From contig NZ_JAVKCH010000019.1 in the NCBI RefSeq assembly GCF_040222815.1, positions 408,012 through 472,011 on the forward strand: a stretch of 64,000 bases of DNA, read 5' to 3'. Source of the DNA: Imperialibacter sp040222815. Lineage in GTDB: Bacteria; Bacteroidota; Bacteroidia; Cytophagales; Cyclobacteriaceae. Numbering within the stretch: position 1 is the stretch's first letter; each line of letters opens with the position of its first letter. The position numbers were made by a program, and so were the translations under genes. This document shows, piece by piece, positions 49,648-58,434 of the stretch. The notes below the pieces were generated by a model, which searched no databases, was not told where the DNA came from, and was given only the letters and a program-made list of their open reading frames with translations.

Positions 49648-50367
49648 TTATTGCCTATTGGCCGCAGTTTTGATTTCTACCTCCCCATAGCCGTGCACTT
49701 TCTCGCAAATCAGCCTCAGTGAGCTTTCCAGATTGCCATCAGCCGTTTTAAAGGCATCGGCGTCAATTGTCAACGGAGCACCCAAAACCACCAACGGAGC
49801 TCCAAATTCAGGGCACCGAATCGCTTGCTCCAAACTTAATCCGCCCACCGCTTGCACTGGAATCGCCACAGCACTTACCACCGCCCTGAGTTGATCCAGC
49901 GGACTAGGCATTCTTTTTCCTGCCGCCGCTATGCCTCTTCGTTCATCATAACCGATATGATGGACAACATAGTCACAACCAAGGTCTTCAAGCCACTTCG
50001 CCCCCTCTACCATATCAGGGCAGCCAAGGTTGTCGCCCATTACTTTGATACCAAAGTCTTTCCCAGCCTGCACCACGCATTTAATGGTTTCTTCATGAGC
50101 CCTGGCCATTACTACCACATGGGTAGCACCAGCTTTGGCCATCATTTCAGCCTCCAGATAGCCTCCGTCCATGGTTTTGAGGTCAGCTACTATCGGTATG
50201 CCGGGAAAAGCTTCCCGCAGTTTTCTTACTCCGTGCAGCCCTTCAGCTAATATGAGCGGAGTGCCTGCTTCCAGCCAGTCGACGCCTGCCCGCAGTGCCA
50301 TGGTAGCAGTTTCGAGCGCTTCGTCTATATCGGTAAGGTCAAGCGAGATTTGTACAATGGGTGTCAT
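49648..50367 (-). CDS. HUMPS-family decarboxylase/synthase (KGPDC/HPS-like)
   Basis: A 239-residue (beta/alpha)8 enzyme of the orotidine-5'-phosphate decarboxylase superfamily, subgroup 3-keto-L-gulonate-6-phosphate decarboxylase / 3-hexulose-6-phosphate synthase. The family motif DxKxxD is present as DLKTMD (Asp62, Lys64, Asp67), and the phosphate-binding end includes VQAVGGLSLEQA. It is the first gene of the operon; a gap of about 90 bases precedes the zinc dehydrogenase. Which of the two reactions it performs cannot be decided. The neighbouring dehydrogenases favour sugar-acid catabolism over formaldehyde fixation. Confidence 0.86.
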   Translation of the reverse strand: MTPIVQISLDLTDIDEALETATMALRAGVDWLEAGTPLILAEGLHGVRKLREAFPGIPIVADLKTMDGGYLEAEMMAKAGATHVVVMARAHEETIKCVVQAGKDFGIKVMGDNLGCPDMVEGAKWLEDLGCDYVVHHIGYDERRGIAAAGKRMPSPLDQLRAVVSAVAIPVQAVGGLSLEQAIRCPEFGAPLVVLGAPLTIDADAFKTADGNLESSLRLICEKVHGYGEVEIKTAANRQ

Positions 50368-50698
50368 AGAAGGATGTTCGTTGTAGTTGAGGTTGGAAAG
50401 GTTGGCTGGCCTTAGCAGACTTGAATTGAACCGAAAGCTGGAGATGCTTTTTTTGGCTTGGCTGCTAAAGCCATAGCGAATTGGAGAAAACCGAAGAAGC
50501 AGAGCCTTGTTGGGAGTAATGCAAATTTCATAGGTGTTGCAAATTAGGGTACGTCATAATTTAGCAACTAATTCCATGAAAGTCCCTGAAATTATGTGGA
50601 AAGGCGCCACACGGTTTTGTAGGAAGAAAAATAACACTTTTTAAAAGTGACGAACAAATTTCTGGGCTTTAGCTATATTAGCACAATCAACCGATAAT
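50368..50698. other. Intergenic region between divergent genes
   Basis: About 330 bases separating the leftward catabolic operon from the rightward small lipoprotein. No gene. A 15-base palindrome CACTTTTTAAAAGTG at 50635-50649 lies about 50 bases before the small lipoprotein and could be an operator. Confidence 0.45.
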
Positions 50699-50926
50699 AT
50701 GAAAGCCTATCTTTTAAGTCAAAAGCGCATTCTTTCATCAGTCAGCCTGGCTGTACTGATTGCGGGCACGCTGATTTTCGCTTCTTGTGGCGGGGATGAC
50801 GAAAATCCTACCTGCACAGGCTGCACGGCGGCAAGCCCATGGTCGAAAGCCGGAGCCGGTACCTGCTATGCTACGCAAACCGATTGCGAAAGAGCCGAAG
50901 GAGGTACCTGCGTTATCTGCAACTAG
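50699..50926 (+). CDS. Small cysteine-rich lipoprotein
   Basis: A 75-residue protein with signal peptide and lipobox FASC; the lipidated Cys is at about residue 30. The 45-residue mature part has six further cysteines in the pattern CTGC, CY, DC, CVIC, consistent with three disulfides in a knottin-like or zinc-ribbon-like surface peptide. The gene stops seven bases before the end of the convergent WD40-caspase gene. No homologue recognised. It could be a surface or predation-related peptide, but that is speculation. Confidence 0.6.
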   Translation: MKAYLLSQKRILSSVSLAVLIAGTLIFASCGGDDENPTCTGCTAASPWSKAGAGTCYATQTDCERAEGGTCVICN

Positions 50927-50932
50927 CAGCCA

Positions 50933-53900
50933 TTATTTTATTGATAGCTGCGCCTTGTCTATGATCATGTCTGCCAATTGATTGGCGTCTTTTGAGATTG
51001 CCTCTACGTCTGCAATCTTCTTTTTCCCCTGAAACACTGCACCGATTGCTGATATATTCTCTCCGTCTTCGGTATACCTTCCCCTGATCACATAAGCTTC
51101 CGGGAACGTTTTTACGTCAACAAACATCACACCCGCCTGACTATTCTGGCCCTCAAGTTTCTTCAAACGCTGATCTATCAGTTCGCCTAGCTGTAAGTCG
51201 TCAATAAACGAAGCTTCATTTTGGAAAAGAGATGCCGCCACGGCAGGTCTGTTGGCCTTCAAAGCAATTTGCTTTCTCTGCTCCCCGTTGAGTTCCCCAA
51301 TGTCGAAAGTGTTGAGGTCGTTAGGCACTCTCACTTCTGGTTTTTGAATGCCGCCAATTTCTGAGGCCAGCTCGGGTACTTTTTGCGAAGCAAAGTTGAA
51401 CAGGCTGATAATGTCAATGTATCGGTCTTCTCTTAAGGCAGGACCCTTCATTCCGTATAAAAGGGAGTAAGTGAGCAGGCCTTGATCGAAAGCAGAAGCC
51501 TCGTAACTAACTGCATCCGCAGCCGACCCGGCAATGATATAGAGCCCTGTCCGATCTTTCAGGGTCTCAAGCGCTCTTGCTTCTTCGGAGCTCATGGTGA
51601 AGCTGCTGCCCGAAAGATTCTGGGCCAGTTGGCCCGAATGACAGGCATCAATGATAAGCACCTGCCGTATAGTAGGCACTTCCATAATCAGCTTGGCGAT
51701 CTCTTTGCTTGAAAGGGAAAAATTAGCTCTCTCTTTATTGCCATTAACTTCCATGCTCGAAGCATCGGCTGTCAAGTAATAAAAGTCAGCGTCTTCTCCC
51801 TTGTCAGCCACACCATGACCCGAAAGATAAACAACGAGATAGTCGTTTGACGTAGCCACATTTTTGATTTTTGCCAGCTCCGAAACGAGGTTCGCTTTTG
51901 TGGGCTTGTCGTGGCCTGGGAGCGTTGAAAGCAATTTGACGCTCACATTCTCTTTTCCAAAGCGACTCTCAGAACTCAGCTTTATGGCACCATAAAAGTC
52001 TTCGGCATCTTTCGCAGCATATTTCAAGTCCATGTCATTTCCCTGGTAGTCCGAAACCCCCGCCACTATGCCATATACTTTAGGGGGTATGGCACCGCCA
52101 ACTTTGTTCTCGTCAATCAGGTACACACTCTTCTCAGGGCTCGATAGGTAGCCATCCTCGTTGTATGCCTTTACGGTGATTTTGTTAAGCCCTCCTTTTT
52201 TAATGTAGGGATGATTCTCAATGCCGTAATCGAAGCTGGCAAAACCGTCAGTAGTGGTTGACACATCTCTCGACTCATTAATAACCTCCTTGCCATTGAT
52301 GAAAATCACAATTCGCCCGATGCCACCTCCCTGGTCATTCAGATTGATGCCCAGCTTACCGTCATTTTGTTCAGGGTGTGACAGTTTGATTTCCGGGTAC
52401 AGGTCAAAGCCGTCCAGCTTCGGAGATAGCCGGATGGGGTCTTTATGAAAGCCAAGTAGTTTTGGTAAAAGGTAAGGCTCATAAAATTTGTCTTTCATTT
52501 GATCCAGAGCAATGGACTCCCTACCAACCGAATAATGCATTAGGGAGATGGCTTCTCTTGAAGCATCAAACAGCCCATCGTCAGCCACCGCTGCCCAATC
52601 CGTGGCACTCAATGGCGTGAGGGTTGCCAGCTCTTTCTTGTCGCTCAATGACCAGCATTTGATGAGCCCATCGAAGCCGGAGGAAAAAAGCACTTCTCCA
52701 GAGCTGCTGAAAGCCAGCCCTGAAACAGCTGCCGAATGGCCTTTGAATTGGAAAGCTTCTGCACCTTTTTCAAGATCCCAGAAAGTGATGCTGTAATCTC
52801 CCTGGCTGCTGCCCTTACTGATCACATTGGAAAGCGTAACAAGATGCCTGCCGGTCGGATCAAACTTCAACCTTGTAATTGTTTTGCCATCAGGTACGGC
52901 AATCTTTTTCACCGCCTTACCACTGGCCATATCGAAAAGCTGGAGGCTGGTTCCTTTGTTTTTAACAACGGCCCCAATCCATTTTCTGTCGGCGCTTACT
53001 TCGAAATATTGAAGACCCTCAATTTTAATAACATTCTGCTTTTTGAAGTTCTCCGTGTCATAGAAGGTGATGCCGGCTGAAGCGTCCTGAGCCAGTAACA
53101 GCTTCCCGTCGGGCGTTAGCCGTTGGTCAAAGCTTTCTTTCAGCTTGACGACTTTAGGCTTCTTCCCACTTTTAATTGAAAAAATGCCTGTCCCATTGTC
53201 TACTTTTTTGATAATGCGTTGGTCGTCGGACGTCACTTCCAGGTAGGGGTAGGTCAGTTGCTCACCCGTAGCTCTGCTATATACTACTGCATCATATTTG
53301 GTGTCCCAGGCAGATACAGTTCCATTTTGTTGCACGCCGACCAGCAGATATTGGTTGGTTCCGAAGGCAAGTCCGATAACTGGTGCAGAGGCAGTTTTGA
53401 GTTGTTTTGGAGCGGTGGCTCCTGTCAGGTCGAAAAGGACGACGCCATCGTTTCTGCCGACTGCCAGCTGCGTGCCGCTTTTATTAATCGCCAGAGAAAG
53501 GATTTTGGAAGCAAGGCCGACAAAGGCACCATTGTATTTTCCTGTGGCCAGGTCGTAAGCATGAATTCCGCCCTGATAGTCGGGTAAGAATAGGGCCTGC
53601 CCGTCGGCTGAAAAAATTGCTGTTTGCAGCCCGATGGCACTGCCTGATTGTTCGAGTAAAGCTGTTGGGATTTGTATTTTGTCAGAGGCTTCTTCACCAG
53701 CAGACAGCGGATAAAAGTGAACGTTCCTGGCGCTGCCTCTTCCGGTTAACACCAGCAAATCTTTCGATGCATGCAGACTGATAATTCTTGGTAGAAGTGA
53801 CTTGTTTTGCGAAACGATCATGTTGGCTCGATAGCGGAATATCTCGCCGTCACCAGTCACGCAAATCCAGGAATCTTCTTCTGTGCCTGGCACAATGCCT

Positions 53901-54496
53901 GTTACTGCCTTTGTCGAGCTGGTAACAATGGTAGTCGCCTCAGCACCCTGTTGGTGCAAACCTAAGGAGCCATCATCACACCCGAGAGCAAGCTTGCCAG
54001 CAGCGTTCCAGGTGAAGCTGATGATTTTTTTCTCCTTTAATTCAACACCATAAGCTTCCTGAGGCTTGTTGGCTGTAATCACCGATAGCTTGCCAGTTGC
54101 GGTAAGAGCGCCCAATAATTTTCCTTCTGTATCAAATTGAATTTGAGTAACACTTCCTTCTGCGTCCGCAATACCTGCAATTTTCCAGTCCGACTGGTGG
54201 CGGATCACAATTTTGCCGGACGCATCCGCTGTAGCGAGATATTTCCCGTCAGCTGAGGCACCAATTGACGTAATGGCGCTACTGTGTCCTTCCAGGAAAG
54301 TGACTACTGTTTTTGTCCGGATATCCCAAACGGTAACCTCCGAACCACCATCAATACTGTACAGATAGGTGTTGGAGGGATCCGTTGCCAGCCCAACCAC
54401 CGGGTTGGTGTGGCCAATCGGCACAATAAGCTTAGGGAGCTGTGCCCCAGCAACGAATGAAGTCAAGAAAAATAGGAAACTTAGGAGGAGTCTCAT
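50933..54496 (-). CDS. WD40-repeat protein with C-terminal caspase-like peptidase domain
   Basis: A 1187-residue exported protein with a signal peptide (LLLSFLFFLTSFVAGA, then Q). Residues about 25-640 carry WD40-type repeats that would build one or two beta-propellers (for example IGHTNPVVGLATDP..., FKGHSAAVSGLAFSS...). A linker with an Ig-like segment follows, then a C14/metacaspase-like domain from about 810 to 1010. It has VVYLSGHG with catalytic His894 and IIDACHSGQ with catalytic Cys952. The C-terminal 170 residues are unassigned. The caspase dyad is intact, so it is probably an active Arg- or Asp-specific protease. WD40-caspase fusions are frequent in Bacteroidota and cyanobacteria, but substrates are unknown. 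Confidence 0.9.
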   Translation of the reverse strand: MRLLLSFLFFLTSFVAGAQLPKLIVPIGHTNPVVGLATDPSNTYLYSIDGGSEVTVWDIRTKTVVTFLEGHSSAITSIGASADGKYLATADASGKIVIRHQSDWKIAGIADAEGSVTQIQFDTEGKLLGALTATGKLSVITANKPQEAYGVELKEKKIISFTWNAAGKLALGCDDGSLGLHQQGAEATTIVTSSTKAVTGIVPGTEEDSWICVTGDGEIFRYRANMIVSQNKSLLPRIISLHASKDLLVLTGRGSARNVHFYPLSAGEEASDKIQIPTALLEQSGSAIGLQTAIFSADGQALFLPDYQGGIHAYDLATGKYNGAFVGLASKILSLAINKSGTQLAVGRNDGVVLFDLTGATAPKQLKTASAPVIGLAFGTNQYLLVGVQQNGTVSAWDTKYDAVVYSRATGEQLTYPYLEVTSDDQRIIKKVDNGTGIFSIKSGKKPKVVKLKESFDQRLTPDGKLLLAQDASAGITFYDTENFKKQNVIKIEGLQYFEVSADRKWIGAVVKNKGTSLQLFDMASGKAVKKIAVPDGKTITRLKFDPTGRHLVTLSNVISKGSSQGDYSITFWDLEKGAEAFQFKGHSAAVSGLAFSSSGEVLFSSGFDGLIKCWSLSDKKELATLTPLSATDWAAVADDGLFDASREAISLMHYSVGRESIALDQMKDKFYEPYLLPKLLGFHKDPIRLSPKLDGFDLYPEIKLSHPEQNDGKLGINLNDQGGGIGRIVIFINGKEVINESRDVSTTTDGFASFDYGIENHPYIKKGGLNKITVKAYNEDGYLSSPEKSVYLIDENKVGGAIPPKVYGIVAGVSDYQGNDMDLKYAAKDAEDFYGAIKLSSESRFGKENVSVKLLSTLPGHDKPTKANLVSELAKIKNVATSNDYLVVYLSGHGVADKGEDADFYYLTADASSMEVNGNKERANFSLSSKEIAKLIMEVPTIRQVLIIDACHSGQLAQNLSGSSFTMSSEEARALETLKDRTGLYIIAGSAADAVSYEASAFDQGLLTYSLLYGMKGPALREDRYIDIISLFNFASQKVPELASEIGGIQKPEVRVPNDLNTFDIGELNGEQRKQIALKANRPAVAASLFQNEASFIDDLQLGELIDQRLKKLEGQNSQAGVMFVDVKTFPEAYVIRGRYTEDGENISAIGAVFQGKKKIADVEAISKDANQLADMIIDKAQLSIK

Positions 54497-54724
54497 GACA
54501 GTATGTTTTAAAAAGTAAGACCTGATAATGCAATTTAGCTAAAAGTATGCCGCAATGTATTGTGCTTTATTTTTAACTTGTAAAGGGCAGCTATCTCAGA
54601 TTCCACAACGAATTAGGGGGTGACCGCCGGAGACATAACAATCGGTTAATAATTATTTAAAACGCACTCTTCTTCGTTTTGAAAAGAAGGCCCTTACTTT
54701 CCCGTTTCATCCCAACCTAGCCAA

Positions 54725-55789
54725 ATGAACGAAGCCAAATTAGTCTACAGAAACCTCGATGAATTGTTCGAAAGAGCCCCGTCGTTTCCAATTGACCAGA
54801 AGAGCAAGATTGTCATTTTTAGCGACCTGCATATGGGAGACGGAAGTTCCAAAGACGATTTTCTTCCCAATTCCAATCTCTTTATTCAGTCGGTAAAAGA
54901 CTACTATATCCCTAAAGGTTTCTCCATGGTTTTGAATGGAGATGTAGAGGAGCTTCAAAGATTTTCTCTTAAGAAAATAGCAAAGCAATGGGCGGAAGTT
55001 TATGAGCTCTTTGATGAAATAAATAAGAACAACTTGCTCATAAAAACTGTCGGCAACCATGACCTTACGCTGGTAACCGAACCGGAGCAGCCGTTCCAGC
55101 ACGAACTGTACGAGTCGGTTAAGCTGATGTACAAAGACAATCCCATCTTTATTTTTCACGGCCACCAGGCTTCCAAAAAATATCAGAAAAGCAACAGACT
55201 TATTGGCTTTACGCTGAAATACATAGCCAACCCGCTTCGAATCAAAAACTTCTCCGTGGCGCACGACAGCCGAAAGCAATACAAAATTGAAAGGCGGGTT
55301 TATAATTACTCAGTCTTCAATAAAATTGCCTCAGTGATTGGTCACACACACCGCCCGTTGTTTGAGTCACTCTCAAAAGCGGAACGACTCAAGTACAAAA
55401 TAGAGCAGTTGTGCAGGGAGCTTGTTGGATTGAAGGAGGGAGAGGAGCCTGTCATCTTGAAGAGTATCAAAGCCTACAAAAAGGAGTTGAAAGCTATTTA
55501 TAGCAAAAAACTCCCCATTCTGGAAATCGGCAACCTGTATCATTCCATTTTTCATATTCCCGTTCTTTTTAACTCAGGCACGGTCATCGGGAAGCGTGGA
55601 ATCACCTGCCTCGAGATTGAGAATGGATCCATATCGCTTATCCACTGGTTTGACCAGAAAACCACCGAAAAATACCTGAGACAAACTGGTTACAATCCGG
55701 AGCAGCTTGGCGATACGGATTTTTACAGAATGGTAATTAATAAAGAAGACCTGGATTATATCTTCACACGGATCAAGGTTTTGTCTTGA
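54725..55789 (+). CDS. Calcineurin-like metallophosphoesterase
   Basis: A 354-residue cytoplasmic enzyme with the five metallophosphoesterase motifs in order: DLHMGD, NGDVEE, GNHD, FHGHQ and GHTHRP. Between the fourth and fifth motifs is a helical, Lys-rich insertion (RRVYNYSVFNK). Substrates in this family include nucleotides, lipid precursors and phosphoproteins; the UDP-2,3-diacylglucosamine hydrolase type is possible but unproved. It is monocistronic, with a short gap to the convergent LEA-type gene. Confidence 0.87.
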   Translation: MNEAKLVYRNLDELFERAPSFPIDQKSKIVIFSDLHMGDGSSKDDFLPNSNLFIQSVKDYYIPKGFSMVLNGDVEELQRFSLKKIAKQWAEVYELFDEINKNNLLIKTVGNHDLTLVTEPEQPFQHELYESVKLMYKDNPIFIFHGHQASKKYQKSNRLIGFTLKYIANPLRIKNFSVAHDSRKQYKIERRVYNYSVFNKIASVIGHTHRPLFESLSKAERLKYKIEQLCRELVGLKEGEEPVILKSIKAYKKELKAIYSKKLPILEIGNLYHSIFHIPVLFNSGTVIGKRGITCLEIENGSISLIHWFDQKTTEKYLRQTGYNPEQLGDTDFYRMVINKEDLDYIFTRIKVLS

Positions 55790-55850
55790 TGGCGAAATGC
55801 CAGGAATGAAAAGCGGAAGGTTGTTTTGCTGGCCGCAGTTGCCAATCCAT

Positions 55851-56330
55851 CTATCTTGACAGCAATTTACTGAGGCTTACTTCTTCTTTCACATTCACAG
55901 GATATCTCGACGACCAGCCTGCGATGCTTGTTTTAATTTCGCCGGTAAATTGCAAGGGCACTTTTTTGCCCAGTAAATAGGCCAGGCCGTCTTTTTCAAC
56001 AATTCTCTGGATATCAGCCATGGCCAGTATCCCCTGAAATGGGACTACAAATTCCTTTTTTGCACCCGCCTTTACTACTTTAACCTCCCTTAAAGAGGCC
56101 ACTTTAGTCGACTCAATTTCGATCTGTAGCTGAATTTCTTTAATGCTTACGCCAAAAGAGTTCGGGTTGTATAACAGTGCTTCCCCTCTAACTTGTGTTT
56201 CGTTGTTGACAACGGGGCCGAAAGTGAGCTTTTGGAACCTGATCAGCTCAGCGGGTTCTGCTTGCTTGCAACTCCAGCCCAAAAAAAAGATTGAACAAAA
56301 TATTAAATTATTTACCAGGGCTTTTCTCAT
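55851..56330 (-). CDS. LEA type 2 family lipoprotein
   Basis: A 159-residue protein with signal peptide and lipobox LGWSC, mature Cys at about residue 21. The mature part is a single beta-sandwich of the water-stress/LEA-14 (LEA_2) type, with LLYNPNSFGVSIKEIQLQIEI, the usual NPN signature, and an ending of alternating strands. In bacteria such proteins are small envelope lipoproteins of unknown role. Divergent from the phosphodiesterase gene; the starts are only about 130 bases apart. Confidence 0.8.
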   Translation of the reverse strand: MRKALVNNLIFCSIFFLGWSCKQAEPAELIRFQKLTFGPVVNNETQVRGEALLYNPNSFGVSIKEIQLQIEIESTKVASLREVKVVKAGAKKEFVVPFQGILAMADIQRIVEKDGLAYLLGKKVPLQFTGEIKTSIAGWSSRYPVNVKEEVSLSKLLSR

Positions 56331-56464
56331 AGTTCCGTTTCGTGGCTCAAATTAAAAGATTATTTTTCGGCTATCTAATTCATTTTCAAATTCGAAGAAG
56401 GTCAGTCAGAATAACGCTATTCTTCCTCAACCGTTTATACCTGTTCAAATTCGTCGAAAACTTT

Positions 56465-57382
56465 ATGTCAAACACTTCCACAAGGTCTTACTCAAAAATG
56501 ATGCGCAATATTTTATGTCTTGGTTTAGTAGCTTTTTTATTTTCATGCACGCCTCAGGTTCCATCGTTCGATTGGCAAGGTCACAGAGGAGCCAGGGGCC
56601 TTATGCCCGAGAACACCATTCCAGCTTTTTTGAAGGCCATGGAATACGACATCAAGACACTTGAATTGGATGTGGTCATAACGGCCGATAATATGGTAGT
56701 AGTGTCTCACGACTCATTTCTGTCCCCAACTTTCTGCACCGACTCTTTAGGCAACCCGATTGCGGAAGGGTCTGAAATGAAATGGAATATTTATCAAATG
56801 AGAAGTGATGAGCTCGCAATGTTCGATTGCGGCAGCAAGCTTCACCCAGGGTTTCCAGATCAGGAAAAGATGAGCGTTAATAAGCCCCTGTTGTCGGAAG
56901 TGTTTAAAGCAGTGGATCAATATGCCGATGACAAAGGTCTCAATATTCCTTTCTATAATATCGAATTGAAGTCCGATGAGGAGGGGGACCATATATACCA
57001 CCCTGAACCAAGCGTTTTTTGTGAACTTGTTTACGCTGAAATCAATGGCAAGGTGCCTTTCGACAAATTGACCATCCAGTCATTTGATTTTCGGATACTC
57101 CGTTATTTTCATGAAACCTATCCTGAAGTCAAACTGTCTGTGCTCGTTGGGAATGACCTGTCCGTCGAAGAAAACCTTAGCGAGCTGGGCTTCACCCCGG
57201 CAGTTTATAGCTGCTATTTCAAAAAATTGACGCCGGACGATGTCACTTTGCTACACGGCAAAGGCCTGCAGGTAATCCCCTGGACGGTGAATGAGGTGAA
57301 GGAAATGCAGGAGCTCATCAAAATGGGTGTGGACGGCATTATCACCGACTACCCTAACCTGATCGAACAGGTAGCTTCATAA
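56465..57382 (+). CDS. Glycerophosphodiester phosphodiesterase lipoprotein
   Basis: A 305-residue protein from the ATG at 56465; longer in-frame starts exist upstream, and a shorter one at 56498 is also possible. Lipobox LFSC gives an envelope-anchored enzyme. The GDPD TIM barrel shows GHRGARGLMPENTIPAF (catalytic His/Arg/Glu), LELDVVITADNMVVVSHD (metal Asp and second catalytic His) and the terminal WTVNEV...GVDGIITDYP. It hydrolyses glycerophosphodiesters to glycerol-3-P and alcohol. Length and motifs match the UgpQ/GlpQ family. Confidence 0.92.
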   Translation: MSNTSTRSYSKMMRNILCLGLVAFLFSCTPQVPSFDWQGHRGARGLMPENTIPAFLKAMEYDIKTLELDVVITADNMVVVSHDSFLSPTFCTDSLGNPIAEGSEMKWNIYQMRSDELAMFDCGSKLHPGFPDQEKMSVNKPLLSEVFKAVDQYADDKGLNIPFYNIELKSDEEGDHIYHPEPSVFCELVYAEINGKVPFDKLTIQSFDFRILRYFHETYPEVKLSVLVGNDLSVEENLSELGFTPAVYSCYFKKLTPDDVTLLHGKGLQVIPWTVNEVKEMQELIKMGVDGIITDYPNLIEQVAS

Positions 57383-57397
57383 TTATAAGGTATTCAC

Positions 57398-57405
57398 TAC
57401 CTTTG
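57398..57405 (+). promoter_or_regulatory. -7 promoter element (TACCTTTG) of the PfkB gene
   Basis: TACCTTTG matches the Bacteroidota TAnnTTTG consensus 30 bases before the ATG at 57435. A good -33 TTTG partner was not found, so the assignment is moderate. Confidence 0.5.
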
Positions 57406-57434
57406 CCCGCTGTAAAAAATAGCTGTTGATATAA

Positions 57435-58433
57435 ATGAAAAAGACTTACGACGTTTTTGGTATCGGGAATGCTTTGGTGGACATTGTGTTTGATGCTGAT
57501 AATAGCTTTCTGGAAAAATATAAAGTAGAAAAGGGCTTGATGACGTTAGTTGATGAAGCTCGCCAGCATGAGCTCATCGAAGCACTTCATCTTGACGAAA
57601 CAATGATGCAGTGTGGAGGCTCAGCAGCTAATACCATTATCGGAACGAGCCAGTTTGGTGGAAAGTGCTATTATGCTTGTAAGGTAGCCGACGATAAATT
57701 CGGACATTTTTATTTGGATGATTTACGTAAAAACGGCGTTGATACCAACCTCACGGACGCAACAGTTCCGGAGGGAATTACTGGTAAATGTCTTGTGATG
57801 GTGACCGAGGATGCTGACCGGACTATGAATACATTTTTGGGCATCACTTCTAACTTTTCGAAATCTGAGATTGATCAGCAGGCATTGAAAGATTCTCAAT
57901 ATTTGTACATCGAAGGATACCTGGTGACGAGTGAGACGGGCGTTGAAGCGATGAAATATGCCAAGAAGTTAGCCGAAGACAATGGAGTCAAAGTGGCGCT
58001 GACATTTTCTGACCCCAGTATGGTGAAGTACTTCAAAAGTCAAATGGAGGAGGTAGTTGGAGCGAGCGTCGATCTGCTGTTTTGCAACGAAGAGGAAGCG
58101 ATGCTCTTTACGGGGAAGAGTAACATACTCCATGCCAGGGAGGAATTGAAAAAGGCGGCAAAAAAGTTTGCCATCACGCAAGGCAAAAACGGCGCCATGA
58201 TTTTCGATGGAGATACCTTCATCGATATTGAGCCTTACAAGGTAAACGCAGTGGACACTGTAGGAGCCGGCGATATGTTCTCAGGGGCATTTCTTTATGG
58301 AATCACGCACGGGCACTCCATCGCTGAAGCAGGGAAAATGGCCAGCCTGGCGTCATCGAAAGTAGTTTCGCAGTATGGCCCACGTTTGGAGTGGCATCAG
58401 GTGAAAGAGATAATGAATCACCTGTTCGAATAG
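57435..58433 (+). CDS. PfkB-family carbohydrate/adenosine kinase
   Basis: A 332-residue ribokinase-fold kinase. N-terminal signature GIGNALVDIVFDADN, then GGSAANTI (substrate pocket) and the C-terminal PfkB signature TVGAGDMFSGAF with its catalytic Asp. The overall pattern resembles adenosine kinase and the Bacteroidota adenosine kinase-like kinases more than 6-phosphofructokinase. It converges with the M61 aminopeptidase, the stops being one base apart. Substrate not certain. Confidence 0.9.
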   Translation: MKKTYDVFGIGNALVDIVFDADNSFLEKYKVEKGLMTLVDEARQHELIEALHLDETMMQCGGSAANTIIGTSQFGGKCYYACKVADDKFGHFYLDDLRKNGVDTNLTDATVPEGITGKCLVMVTEDADRTMNTFLGITSNFSKSEIDQQALKDSQYLYIEGYLVTSETGVEAMKYAKKLAEDNGVKVALTFSDPSMVKYFKSQMEEVVGASVDLLFCNEEEAMLFTGKSNILHAREELKKAAKKFAITQGKNGAMIFDGDTFIDIEPYKVNAVDTVGAGDMFSGAFLYGITHGHSIAEAGKMASLASSKVVSQYGPRLEWHQVKEIMNHLFE

Positions 58434-58434
58434 A

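Noticed and set aside
46827..50367. L-ascorbate (Ula) utilisation operon
   Set aside because: The HUMPS and isomerase genes fit loosely, but UlaG lactonase, PTS genes and the L-ribulose-5-phosphate epimerase are not seen.
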